A stretch of DNA of 64,000 nucleotides from Ruminiclostridium herbifermentans (lineage in GTDB: Bacteria; Bacillota; Clostridia; Acetivibrionales; DSM-1351). Position 1 is the stretch's first letter. Each line of letters starts with the position of its first letter. Shown in pieces: positions 8,427-16,726 of this stretch. A model generated the notes under the pieces. The model was not told where the DNA came from and did no database searches. It saw nothing but the letters and a program-made list of their open reading frames with translations. Both the position numbers and the translations under genes were made by a program. Location: assembly GCF_005473905.2 (NCBI RefSeq), contig NZ_CP061336.1:3650501-3714500 (forward strand), read 5' to 3'.

Positions 8427-11030
8427 TTAATAGTTCCTTTTCATTTTTGCAGCAAATATTATAGCAGCAATAAGAATAATTGATAACGCACCAATTAAAA
8501 TTATATTATTAGCTGATGTTCTTTGACCTACAGGAGCACCTGCACCAAAAACATTCATATCATTTCTAGGCTGTCTGCCCCGCTCCATACCACCAAAAGG
8601 ATTTGCACTCATTGTGGAAAGCTGCTCAACCTGTTCTAGTGTTAAACCAATAGAAAGCAAATTCTCTTTAACTTCATCAGTTACTTTACCATTTGCCTGC
8701 ATGATAATGCCCATAGCCTCAACAAAAAGCTCATTATCCAAACCATTAATCATTCCTTCTGGTCCACCAAAAGGTGCGTTTTGATTTTGTTCACCCATCC
8801 TGTTAGGAAAATCACCGAAACCTTTTCCTCCCATCATACTCCCAAGGTCTGATAATTTCAAATCTCCTGACGAAATAAGTTTATCTGCATTTGCACTTTG
8901 CTCTGCTGTTGTAGATGGAATGGTTCCGTCTAGCTGACCTTGTACGCTTTGAGCGCGTAAATTTCCAAGGGTAATAAATGCTGAAACAGCTTTTTTATAT
9001 TCGTCAAAGGTACAAAATGCAGTCGAATCATTTTTTACATAATCCGAAATGAGTGAATCTAATGAATTTAATTTGCTCTCAAATTTGCCATTAGCAAAAT
9101 ATTCGTCTATTAGCTGTTGTAAGTATTCATGATATCTTTCTAGATATTCTGAATTTTCAAATAGCTTTTTAATCAACGGTCTGCTTGACATTTCAACATC
9201 TTTTACTGGTGTATCAATAGGAAAGTTTATTACAGATGAAGCATTTCCACTTTGAAAACCACCCCAAGCTAGATTATAGTCCCAAGGAAGAATGGTAAGC
9301 TTACCTTCACTTTCATATAAATAATAGTTTTGCGCCATAGTTGAACTATAGCTGTCTAGATTGACAACAATTGTGTGTGCTGCAAGATATCTAAGAATCT
9401 GGTCTACATCAAAATATTCTTCCAAATCCTTACCTTCTGAAAGTGCTTTTAGTGCCGTTATTACACGCTGAAAATCATTCTTTGTTCCTTTTCCAACTAC
9501 ATTGTTAAAAATCGCACCGTAGCTTTCGGTATTATCGTCTATATATTCAAGACTACCGCCAGAACTGCCACGTCCTCCTTTACCTCCAAAGGCTTTGTTC
9601 CTGTCGCCCATTCCTCCATCCATTTGATTAGGAAATACAGGTCTGTCTGTATTATTGGATGAATTATTGTCAGAATTACTGTTACTTTCTTTTTGCTGTA
9701 CTGTTTGCTGTTCCCTATTATCTATTGAGTTTATTGAAAAAATAGGCTGTCGTTCCATATTACTTTGCGAGTTTGATGGTGGAACAATCTGTTGTTCCAT
9801 ATTATTCTGCATATTTGGATTTGCATTTTGTTGTTGCGAAATACCATCATCAGATGCATCGTTGGGTCTTTTGAACCTTTGAGACATTTGTGGTCTGTTG
9901 TTTTTATTTTCTACATTAGGTGTTTGGAGATTATCGCTTTCACCATTTGGCATTCTTGGTCTGTCGCCTTTATCCTCCTCATTTGACATTTGGGGTCTGT
10001 CGCCTTCACCTTCCCAATTAGGCATTTGGGGTCTGTCGCCTTCACCTTCCCAATTTGGCATTTGAGGTCTGTTACCATTACCCTCCCCATTTGGCATCTG
10101 GGGTCTGTTGTCTTCACCATTCCAATTTGGCATCTGGGGTCTGTCGCCTTCACCTTCCCAATTTGGCATTTGAGGTCTGTTACCATTACCCTCCCCATTT
10201 GGCATCTGGGGTCTGTTGTCTTCACCATTCCAATTTGGCATCTGGGGTCTGTCGCCTTCACCTTCCCAATTTGGCATTTGAGGTCTGTTACCATTATCCT
10301 CCCCATTTGGCATCTGGGGTCTGTTGTCTTCACCATTCCAATTTGGCATAGGCGGAAAATTCCCTCCTTGCTGCCAAGGCATTGCTCCCTTATTGCCACC
10401 CATGTCCATACTTTTTACATTATAAAGCATTCCTGCTGTATTTCCAAAAACTCGCTGTTCAAAGCTATCGTTATATAATTCTACTGCAAGATACAATCCC
10501 CAGTCTTCTCCATTTACTTTAATATCAGCATAACCAAAATAGGGTGAATCTACGCCTATTTCCTGCATCAACTCATAAGATACATACTCCTTCATGTAGG
10601 TATTGTCTCCAAGCATATTATTTACTACAAAGCTTTCAAGCCCAAAGCAGGTCTGCTCTTTAATGTATTCATTAAACTGTAATCTAAAACTATACCTATT
10701 ACTATTTGAATTTGCTACCTGAGTTAAGCTGGAGTTGCCCTTAGGCCTAATACCAACATTTGTAAATTTATTACCATTCACAATAACATCAGCCATTATA
10801 TACTGCTCACTCATAGCATTTTCAAGCATTTCATTCCAATCCTTCTCATCTGCAAGAATCTCAAGCGATATAATATCAGTTCCAAAAAGCTTAGATGAAT
10901 ATTCTGCTTGGGTTTTTATACTTGTATTTGCTAGCTGCATATTACTAATTAACACGAAAGCAACGCTTACTGAAAAAGCAAGAATTACAGCTATCGCAGT
11001 AATTATATTTATTTTTTTACTTTGTATCAT
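8427..11030 (-). CDS. CotH kinase family protein with Pro/Asn/Gly-rich repeat insert
   Basis: About 867 residues. An N-terminal hydrophobic helix (ITAIAVILAFSVSVAFVLI) and a C-terminal one before KMKRNY suggest the protein spans or is anchored in the membrane. The CotH parts are GIRPKGNSSLTQ near the N-terminus, VNLDSYSSTMAQNYYLYE and LPWDYNLAWGG. CotH proteins are atypical kinases first known from spore coats. A low-complexity insert of PQMPNW/PQMPNG units splits the CotH domain. ATG 11030 has GGGGTG 5 nt upstream and is preferred to 11075. It follows VTC and DUF4956 genes, a common genomic trio. Confidence 0.88.
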   Translation of the reverse strand: MIQSKKINIITAIAVILAFSVSVAFVLISNMQLANTSIKTQAEYSSKLFGTDIISLEILADEKDWNEMLENAMSEQYIMADVIVNGNKFTNVGIRPKGNSSLTQVANSNSNRYSFRLQFNEYIKEQTCFGLESFVVNNMLGDNTYMKEYVSYELMQEIGVDSPYFGYADIKVNGEDWGLYLAVELYNDSFEQRVFGNTAGMLYNVKSMDMGGNKGAMPWQQGGNFPPMPNWNGEDNRPQMPNGEDNGNRPQMPNWEGEGDRPQMPNWNGEDNRPQMPNGEGNGNRPQMPNWEGEGDRPQMPNWNGEDNRPQMPNGEGNGNRPQMPNWEGEGDRPQMPNWEGEGDRPQMSNEEDKGDRPRMPNGESDNLQTPNVENKNNRPQMSQRFKRPNDASDDGISQQQNANPNMQNNMEQQIVPPSNSQSNMERQPIFSINSIDNREQQTVQQKESNSNSDNNSSNNTDRPVFPNQMDGGMGDRNKAFGGKGGRGSSGGSLEYIDDNTESYGAIFNNVVGKGTKNDFQRVITALKALSEGKDLEEYFDVDQILRYLAAHTIVVNLDSYSSTMAQNYYLYESEGKLTILPWDYNLAWGGFQSGNASSVINFPIDTPVKDVEMSSRPLIKKLFENSEYLERYHEYLQQLIDEYFANGKFESKLNSLDSLISDYVKNDSTAFCTFDEYKKAVSAFITLGNLRAQSVQGQLDGTIPSTTAEQSANADKLISSGDLKLSDLGSMMGGKGFGDFPNRMGEQNQNAPFGGPEGMINGLDNELFVEAMGIIMQANGKVTDEVKENLLSIGLTLEQVEQLSTMSANPFGGMERGRQPRNDMNVFGAGAPVGQRTSANNIILIGALSIILIAAIIFAAKMKRNY
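9985..10350 (-). repeat. 108-bp tandem repeat inside the CotH gene
   Basis: Three near-identical 108-bp units (matching points at 10085, 10193 and 10301) encode 36 residues each, built from three sub-units of 11-13 residues around RPQMPN. Partial, more diverged units continue to about 9940. The unit is a multiple of 3 and nearly free of stops in other frames, which produces long spurious antisense frames. The copy number probably varies between strains. Confidence 0.9.
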
Positions 11031-11055
11031 GCTTTCACCCCATATCTTGGCATAT

Positions 11056-11727
11056 TTAAGCAGAATATTCTCCATTATAGCTTACAAGACAAGCATTGCT
11101 TACGCCATCTATAGTCAGCAATTCATTAAGCAGCTTTGCGGACATATCTGTGAGCCGTACTTCAACAGTGAGTTCAATGCCATTTTTTGAAACTGTCTTT
11201 GCCTTAATTAAGTTCTTCTTAGTTTTTGACTTTATTAATTCCATGCAATTATTTTCAGCTTTATCATTATCAAGATTGAGTACAATTATATATGGCGTGT
11301 CACTGCTTTTCTTATTTACAAACACCAATAAAATAATACCAATAAATATTGAGCCGATTATTCCTAGTGGAATTAGCCCCGCTCCTAAAACAATACCAGC
11401 AGCTATAGCCCAAAATAAAAATGCAATATCTAGGGGTTCTTTAACAGCTGTTCTAAAGCGAACAATAGACAAAGCACCAACCATACCAAGTGACAATATA
11501 ATATTTGATGTTACTGCTAGAATAATGAAAGTTGTAATCAATGTCATAGCCATAATGGAAACTCCAAAGGATGCTGAATACATAACCCCTGCAAAAGTTT
11601 TTCTATACACAAAAAATATAAATAGACCTATTGCAAATGATAACAGCATTGCAAGTCCTACATCTAATATTGAAAACTCTGAAGCTTTTTCCAAAAAACT
11701 TGATTTAAAAATATCATTAAATGTCAT
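11056..11727 (-). CDS. DUF4956 membrane protein
   Basis: 223 residues with four membrane helices in the first ~140, including the diagnostic GMVGALSIVRFRTAVKEP followed by FLFWAIAAG. A soluble C-terminal domain of ~80 residues with an ACT/ferredoxin-like pattern follows. DUF4956 genes commonly sit between VTC-domain and CotH genes. The molecular role is not established, but a link to polyphosphate synthesis or export is plausible. It starts 18 bp after the VTC gene, and its stop lies within the possible upstream start of CotH, so the three are one transcription unit. Confidence 0.9.
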   Translation of the reverse strand: MTFNDIFKSSFLEKASEFSILDVGLAMLLSFAIGLFIFFVYRKTFAGVMYSASFGVSIMAMTLITTFIILAVTSNIILSLGMVGALSIVRFRTAVKEPLDIAFLFWAIAAGIVLGAGLIPLGIIGSIFIGIILLVFVNKKSSDTPYIIVLNLDNDKAENNCMELIKSKTKKNLIKAKTVSKNGIELTVEVRLTDMSAKLLNELLTIDGVSNACLVSYNGEYSA

Positions 11728-11745
11728 ATTTAAAGACCTCCTATT

Positions 11746-12423
11746 TTATATAATTCTTGTTACTGCATATTTAGAAAACGCAGTACTTCTTCTGCTAGAA
11801 AGAGATACTATGCCACGAATTATCTCTGGCAAAAAATTATCATATTTCACTTCGAGAATATAAACTTCCGAAATTGGTACAAGAACCGGTTCAGGTTCTA
11901 AAAACCGCTGTACATTATTGCTTGCGCGGATGTCATAATCCATAGTTACACGTACATTTCCAATTGGATAAATATATGCCTCCCTCCTGTAGTCCACAAT
12001 ACTTTTTGCCCGAAGCTGCTGATAATGCATTTTTGTATACAACTCCAAGCATATAGGGCTCCCATTTTCTTTAAGTACATCAAGTTTCCCATCAAGCAGT
12101 CGTTTACATTCTTTTTCAGATATAGAGACACTCTGCTTATAACAAATGCCATTTTTTTTGCTCTTTTTTTCAAGGCGAATAAATGAGGTATCGTTATTAT
12201 ACAAACGTAAACGGAATTTTTCACGTTCATTTACGCCATTAATCTTTTCTATTAGGGCCTTGTCTTTGTAGTTGTCAAAATAAAGACTCTTAACTCTATA
12301 TCCATTGTCTTCAATTGCATTTTTATCTAGAGCAGCTATAAATGGAAGCCTTGCTCTAAGCTGCATCATATCGGCATAGTTTATATAATGCTTTATTTCA
12401 TATCGGCCTTTAGGTTCTGTCAA
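11746..12423 (-). CDS. VTC-domain polyphosphate polymerase-like protein
   Basis: 225 residues forming a single VTC (tunnel) domain. The motifs RYEIKHYI at the start, VKSLYFDN, KFRLRLYN, FIRLEKKSK and the late EVKYDNFLPEII supply the basic and acidic residues that line the tunnel in VTC4-type polyphosphate polymerases, which make polyphosphate from ATP with a divalent metal. The protein is cytoplasmic with no membrane segment, presumably acting next to the DUF4956 membrane protein. It is the first gene of the VTC-DUF4956-CotH operon, and the promoter must lie in the divergent region 12424-12722. Confidence 0.88.
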   Translation of the reverse strand: MTEPKGRYEIKHYINYADMMQLRARLPFIAALDKNAIEDNGYRVKSLYFDNYKDKALIEKINGVNEREKFRLRLYNNDTSFIRLEKKSKKNGICYKQSVSISEKECKRLLDGKLDVLKENGSPICLELYTKMHYQQLRAKSIVDYRREAYIYPIGNVRVTMDYDIRASNNVQRFLEPEPVLVPISEVYILEVKYDNFLPEIIRGIVSLSSRRSTAFSKYAVTRII

Positions 12424-12722
12424 TTTTATTCACTCCTTTCTTGGGAATAGCTTAATTTTAATTTACTGAACTGAAGTGTATTTGTTTTTTATCTGAACTT
12501 TATCTGAACTATTAAAATTTTACATTTTTTACAACAAAATATTCATTTTTCTGACCAAATACATCAAAAATAATTTATACTAATATTATACAAGTTGTTA
12601 AATGTGAACTAAAAACACATTATTTGTAAAGAAACTTTTTTAGTTTTCTTACTAAAATGAGAAGATAGCTTCGTTGCTACCAACTGTTCTTTATATTTTA
12701 GTATATTAAAGGAGGATTAATA
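12424..12722. other. Divergent intergenic region
   Basis: This ~300-bp AT-rich region separates the VTC operon (minus) from the lysin gene (plus). A short inverted repeat (GTAAAGAAACT with AGTTTTCTTAC, 12627-12651) and a strong AGGAGG site before the lysin start are the only structures I see. Promoters must lie here in both directions but are not clear. Confidence 0.4.
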
Positions 12723-13601
12723 ATGAATAAGGTTGAATTTGCGACACAATGGATGATAGACTTGGCAAATGATGATAGTCACGGATATGATCAAATCTAT
12801 AGATGGGGGCAGTACGGTGATTATGATTGTTCTGCTGCAGTCATTACCGCCTGGGAAACTGCTGGTGTACCAGTAAAAACTAATGGTGCAACATATACCG
12901 GCAATATGAAGAATGCTTTTATCAACTCAGGTTTTATTAATGTAACATCCTCCATAGAATTATCAAAAGGCACAGGACTGTTACGTGGTGATGTCTTGCT
13001 TAAATCAAATTCACATACTGCAATGTATATTGGAAATGGGAAAATCGTACATGCAAGCAATAATGAAAAAGGTACCGCATCTGGAGGAAAATCAGGAGAT
13101 CAAACAGGAAAAGAAATCTGTATTAGAAGCTATTATAACAAGCCTTGGGATTGTATTCTCAGGTATATTGAGTACAATAATAATCCCACACAAAATGCTA
13201 AAAAGATTGTTCAAGCTGGACAATTACATGTAAACAAATTTGCAAATTTAAATATTTCTGCAGATGGAGTTAGAGGTCCAGAAACAAAAAAAGCTGGCAT
13301 TAAAGTTCTGCAAACTGCTATAAATTTAGATTATAATGCAGGTCTTGTTGTTGATGGAGTTTGGGGTACCAAATCAAAAAAAGCTTTAGGCAGTCATTAT
13401 GTTAAATTTGGAGAAAAGCAATACATGGTAACAGCTGCTGAAATTTTATTAATGCTGCAGGGATATGACCCAAAGGGTGTAGAATATCCGGGAACCTTCG
13501 GTTCAGGATTAAAAGCAGCAATAAATACATACAAAAAAGCTAACAACTTACCACAAAATGGTGTTTGTGATAGTTCTACCTTCCTTTTACTTATTAAATA
13601 G
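12723..13601 (+). CDS. Phage-type peptidoglycan hydrolase (NlpC/P60-like cysteine amidase/endopeptidase)
   Basis: 292 residues without a signal peptide. The first ~140 resemble bacteriophage Amidase_5/CHAP-like lysins: YDCSAAV provides the catalytic Cys, and SHTAMYIGNGKIVHAS the catalytic His and typical following strand. The C-terminal part has peptidoglycan-binding-type repeats (ADGVRGPETKKA, VDGVWGTKSKKAL, NGVCDSSTF). It cuts peptide or amide bonds in peptidoglycan. It stands alone behind AGGAGG with no holin or other phage gene near it, so it is a prophage remnant or a domesticated autolysin. Release without a signal peptide would need a holin or lysis. Confidence 0.8.
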   Translation: MNKVEFATQWMIDLANDDSHGYDQIYRWGQYGDYDCSAAVITAWETAGVPVKTNGATYTGNMKNAFINSGFINVTSSIELSKGTGLLRGDVLLKSNSHTAMYIGNGKIVHASNNEKGTASGGKSGDQTGKEICIRSYYNKPWDCILRYIEYNNNPTQNAKKIVQAGQLHVNKFANLNISADGVRGPETKKAGIKVLQTAINLDYNAGLVVDGVWGTKSKKALGSHYVKFGEKQYMVTAAEILLMLQGYDPKGVEYPGTFGSGLKAAINTYKKANNLPQNGVCDSSTFLLLIK

Positions 13602-13788
13602 TTTTAGCATTTGATAATTGTATGTGTGTGAAACCTTATCAATGAAAAGTTAAATAATAAATATGTATACAAAATAGGTCGCTTTGCTATACAACAACCA
13701 TTGATAATTCTTACGTCACCTACTTTATATTTATTTATTTCAAAAGCTGCTCTATATACGCTTTTGCAAAAATGTTTAGCAAATAAAA

Positions 13789-14121
13789 GAGGCTGTTACA
13801 GAACAATAATTTATGTATATCGATAACTTATTGAAAAATAGAATACTGCTTAAATAGTATATCCGTGCAATATATCTATTGCTCTCACTCAAATTTTACG
13901 CTGAAATAATTGTGGTGAAGAAAAAGCACTACCGCCGATCGTATTACCAAGGCATCCAGTCTCGGATTAATACTTACAGCTACTTAACTTCCGCTGTGTC
14001 GGCTACAATACTTGTTCTTCACCTACTATTTCTAGCATCAATTTCTAACAGAACTTCGCAATTAGATATATCAAACTCGCTTACTATTTATATATATTAA
14101 TTTATCTTTTGCAACAGCCCC
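13789..14121 (-). repeat. ~335-bp palindromic repeat element, copy B (inverted)
   Basis: Read on the minus strand it starts GGGGCTGTTGCAAAAG and ends TTATTGTTCTGTAACAGCC, matching copy A at 5845-6185. The 70-bp core (13934-14003) differs from copy A at about ten positions plus one indel. The inner arms (GGTGAAGAACAAG with CTTTTTCTTCACC) pair in this copy too, although the outer arms have diverged. No target-site duplication is obvious. Short frames inside it look like chance. Confidence 0.75.
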
Positions 14122-14811
14122 ATTCATTTATAATCTCATAAGCCTGTTCCCAGAAATGTTATATAAAATTGTCCTTCCCATTTGATATCTAATTCATATT
14201 TCTATCGAATCCAAAGCATTATCCAAAGCACTTTGAAAAATTCTAAAGACATTGACATTTTTAATCACTTCTAGTTTAATATCTTAACTTTCCCAAAAAG
14301 CTTGCATTTTTTAGCTAGTAAGTACACCATGTAAGAGCAAACTTTACTTTCAAATTATTTAAGCAACAATCCACTTATAAGTTTAAACTTCTATAGATTT
14401 TGGAACAGGAAAGCTGAGTAAATAGAAATAGATTATAAAATTCATATAAATGCAAAAAACACATGACTAATAACACTATAAAATAATATAAAATAGTAAA
14501 AAAATCTACTTTTTCTTAAAAATATCACCTTTTAGTATGTCGAAAGCCTATTATATAATTAATATGTACGTAATAATACTGGACTTATGTTCAATCTTCT
14601 TTTCAGTTGCAAAATATAGGTGTATGACTTATCAAGTGAAAGTTAAATAGTAAATAATTTCATAAAATCATTTGGTAAATCTTCGCTTATCTTCGTAGTA
14701 ATCAGACTTCAAATGGACGGTAAACAAATCATTCAATCTAATTTTTACTTCTTATGGTGGCATAAAAAGCTGAAAAGTTTAAAACAAAATTCAAAATTGG
14801 GGGAAATACAA
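14122..14811. other. AT-rich intergenic region before the cytochrome operon
   Basis: About 690 bp between repeat copy B and the CcmF-type gene. No convincing reading frame, RNA gene or inverted repeat is visible. The open frame upstream of 14812 extends the CcmF frame but lacks a ribosome site and is not hydrophobic like the protein. The operon promoter should be here. Confidence 0.4.
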
Positions 14812-16704
14812 ATGAATTTTATTGGTACATGGATGTTGCGTTTTGCTTTTGCATGTTGTCTTACTGCTTTCCTGCTTATTGTATTTAAAAAAGAAAGTGA
14901 TGAGAGCAAAAATCTTGGAATTCTAACAGGTGTTGTTTCCTGTTTCGGAGTTCTGATATCTTCAATTCTTCTATTTTATTCACTAATAAGTGGGATCTTT
15001 TCCGTTGAATATGTGTATCACAGTACAGAAAAATCACTACCGCTAATTTATAAAATTTCAGCATTCTGGTCAGGTAGTTCAGGTTCAATGCTTTTTTGGA
15101 CTTCAGCGTTTGCCGTTCTTCTTATAATAATTTATTTTAGAGATAGGCATAAAAATTCAACAAAAACCATATTTGGTGTTTTGCTATTTGTTATGACACT
15201 TTTTATGTTCGTTGTAACCTTTATAAATAACCCATTTAAACTGGTATCTGCTGAAAGTGATGGTTTTGGCCTTAACCCAGCACTACAAAGTTTAGGTATG
15301 GTCTTTCACCCACCTGTTATAATTATTTCGTTTTCATTTTTCTTTATTGCCTTTGCATATCAATTATTCGACATCAGAAAAAATACCGAAGAACATGTAG
15401 AAATCACTTGGAAATGGGCAATGTGGGGATGGATTCTTCTTACCTTTGGTATTGTAACCGGTGGAATTTGGGCTTATACCGAACTAGGATGGGGAGGTTA
15501 TTGGGCTTGGGATCCAATAGAGAATTCATCATTGGTTAACTGGTTATTTGCAACCGCTTTTATTCATGGTCTGCGAATCAAAGGCAAAAACAATAAACGA
15601 ATGAATTTCGTTTTGATATTTTTAACTGTTTTCACCATACTTGTGGGAACATACATTGCAAGAAGCGGTTTGCTAGAATCAGTACATGCTTATAGCAGTC
15701 GTGGCGTAACTGTGGTCTTCGGTGTGGTTTTATTGGTGCTTATATTATTTTTCATCATTTATAACTTCAAAATCAAAAAATTGCACGCTAACGACATATC
15801 AGATAATCATAATGAAAATTCGTTTAAAAAAATATTATTGGCTTTAATTAAGCCTAGTAATATGTTTTCAACACTGACTATTATCACAGCTGTATTAGTT
15901 TTCGGTGGTACTACTTTCCCCTTGTATGGAGGTCTCTTTGTAAGTGATGCATCAGCAACGCCAATAAGTTTCTATGAGTACGTTTTTGGAATTTATGGTA
16001 TCTTAATACTTCTAATTATGGCAATCAATCCTATGTTTTCACCTAAGAAGTTTCTTCTTATTCCAGGCTCTGCATGCGGATTAATAATCTTAGGATTAAT
16101 GCTGTTCCTTACTGAGTATAGCATTCTAACAAATTTGTGTTTGTCTGTATGTGCAATGCTTACAGTTAACTTGATTATACAACTTGTAATAAAATATAAA
16201 AATCGTACTGTACATTTAAGTCATACAGCAAATATATTACTGCATGCTTCACTTATAATAATGGCAGTTGGAGTTGCATGTTCTATGGGTATGCTTGTTA
16301 GCACCAATGAAACTCTAGAAAAAGGCAATGTCATGGTTGTTAAGGAATATGAAGTAAAATACAGGAACCTCTATTGGAAAGAGGAACCAGGAAAAACTAC
16401 AGCTGTTTCAGTGGTAGGTGTAAGCGGTCCAATGGGAAAAATCCAATTAAAACCTGAACTATCTTATTATCAAAAAATGAAAACAGCACACTCCAGAGCG
16501 GTAATAAAATCAACATTTAAAGAAGATTTGTATATTATTTTTGAAGGAATAGATGAGAATGACAACATATCACTAAAAGTCAAGATAGTAAAATGGATAA
16601 GCCTTATTTGGATTGGGAGTGTTTTACTAATATTAGGTACAGTACTGTATTATTTTTCTGAAACCAAAAAAACAAAAGATAAATTAATAAAAAAATTAGA
16701 ATAA
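14812..16704 (+). CDS. ccmF: CcmF/NrfE-type heme lyase (cytochrome c maturation)
   Basis: About 630 residues and many membrane helices. The heme-handling signature GWGGYWAWDPIENSSLVNWL (WWD motif), SAFWSGSSGSMLFW, a HPPVI histidine site and the ARSGLLESVHA segment are typical of CcmF, which attaches heme covalently to CxxCH cysteines of exported apocytochromes. A C-terminal periplasmic-type loop of ~100 residues precedes the last helix. ATG 14812 follows GGGGGAAATACAA, so the longer frame from 14713 is rejected. It is the first gene of an operon with two CxxCH proteins, its likely substrates. No ccmA-E or ccmC genes lie in the window. Confidence 0.88.
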   Translation: MNFIGTWMLRFAFACCLTAFLLIVFKKESDESKNLGILTGVVSCFGVLISSILLFYSLISGIFSVEYVYHSTEKSLPLIYKISAFWSGSSGSMLFWTSAFAVLLIIIYFRDRHKNSTKTIFGVLLFVMTLFMFVVTFINNPFKLVSAESDGFGLNPALQSLGMVFHPPVIIISFSFFFIAFAYQLFDIRKNTEEHVEITWKWAMWGWILLTFGIVTGGIWAYTELGWGGYWAWDPIENSSLVNWLFATAFIHGLRIKGKNNKRMNFVLIFLTVFTILVGTYIARSGLLESVHAYSSRGVTVVFGVVLLVLILFFIIYNFKIKKLHANDISDNHNENSFKKILLALIKPSNMFSTLTIITAVLVFGGTTFPLYGGLFVSDASATPISFYEYVFGIYGILILLIMAINPMFSPKKFLLIPGSACGLIILGLMLFLTEYSILTNLCLSVCAMLTVNLIIQLVIKYKNRTVHLSHTANILLHASLIIMAVGVACSMGMLVSTNETLEKGNVMVVKEYEVKYRNLYWKEEPGKTTAVSVVGVSGPMGKIQLKPELSYYQKMKTAHSRAVIKSTFKEDLYIIFEGIDENDNISLKVKIVKWISLIWIGSVLLILGTVLYYFSETKKTKDKLIKKLE

Positions 16705-16726
16705 GAAGAACAGGAGGGATTAAAAA

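Noticed and set aside
9990-10478. Long plus-strand open frames (98 and 162 codons) and a second minus-strand frame opposite CotH
   Set aside because: They exist only because the 108-bp repeat has few stops in any frame. They have no ribosome sites and no sensible protein character.
11946-12230. 94-codon second minus-strand frame inside the VTC gene
   Set aside because: It is out of frame with a well-conserved VTC domain and has no ribosome site.
13619-14668. Two similar ~35-bp stretches (13619-13660 and 14621-14660, both with CTTATCAA and AAGTTAAATA)
   Set aside because: Short and very AT-rich; similarity at this level can arise by chance, and I could not link them to any gene.
14713-14811. 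33-residue N-terminal extension of the CcmF-type protein
   Set aside because: No ribosome site at 14713, while GGGGGAAATACAA precedes ATG 14812, where the first membrane helix begins.
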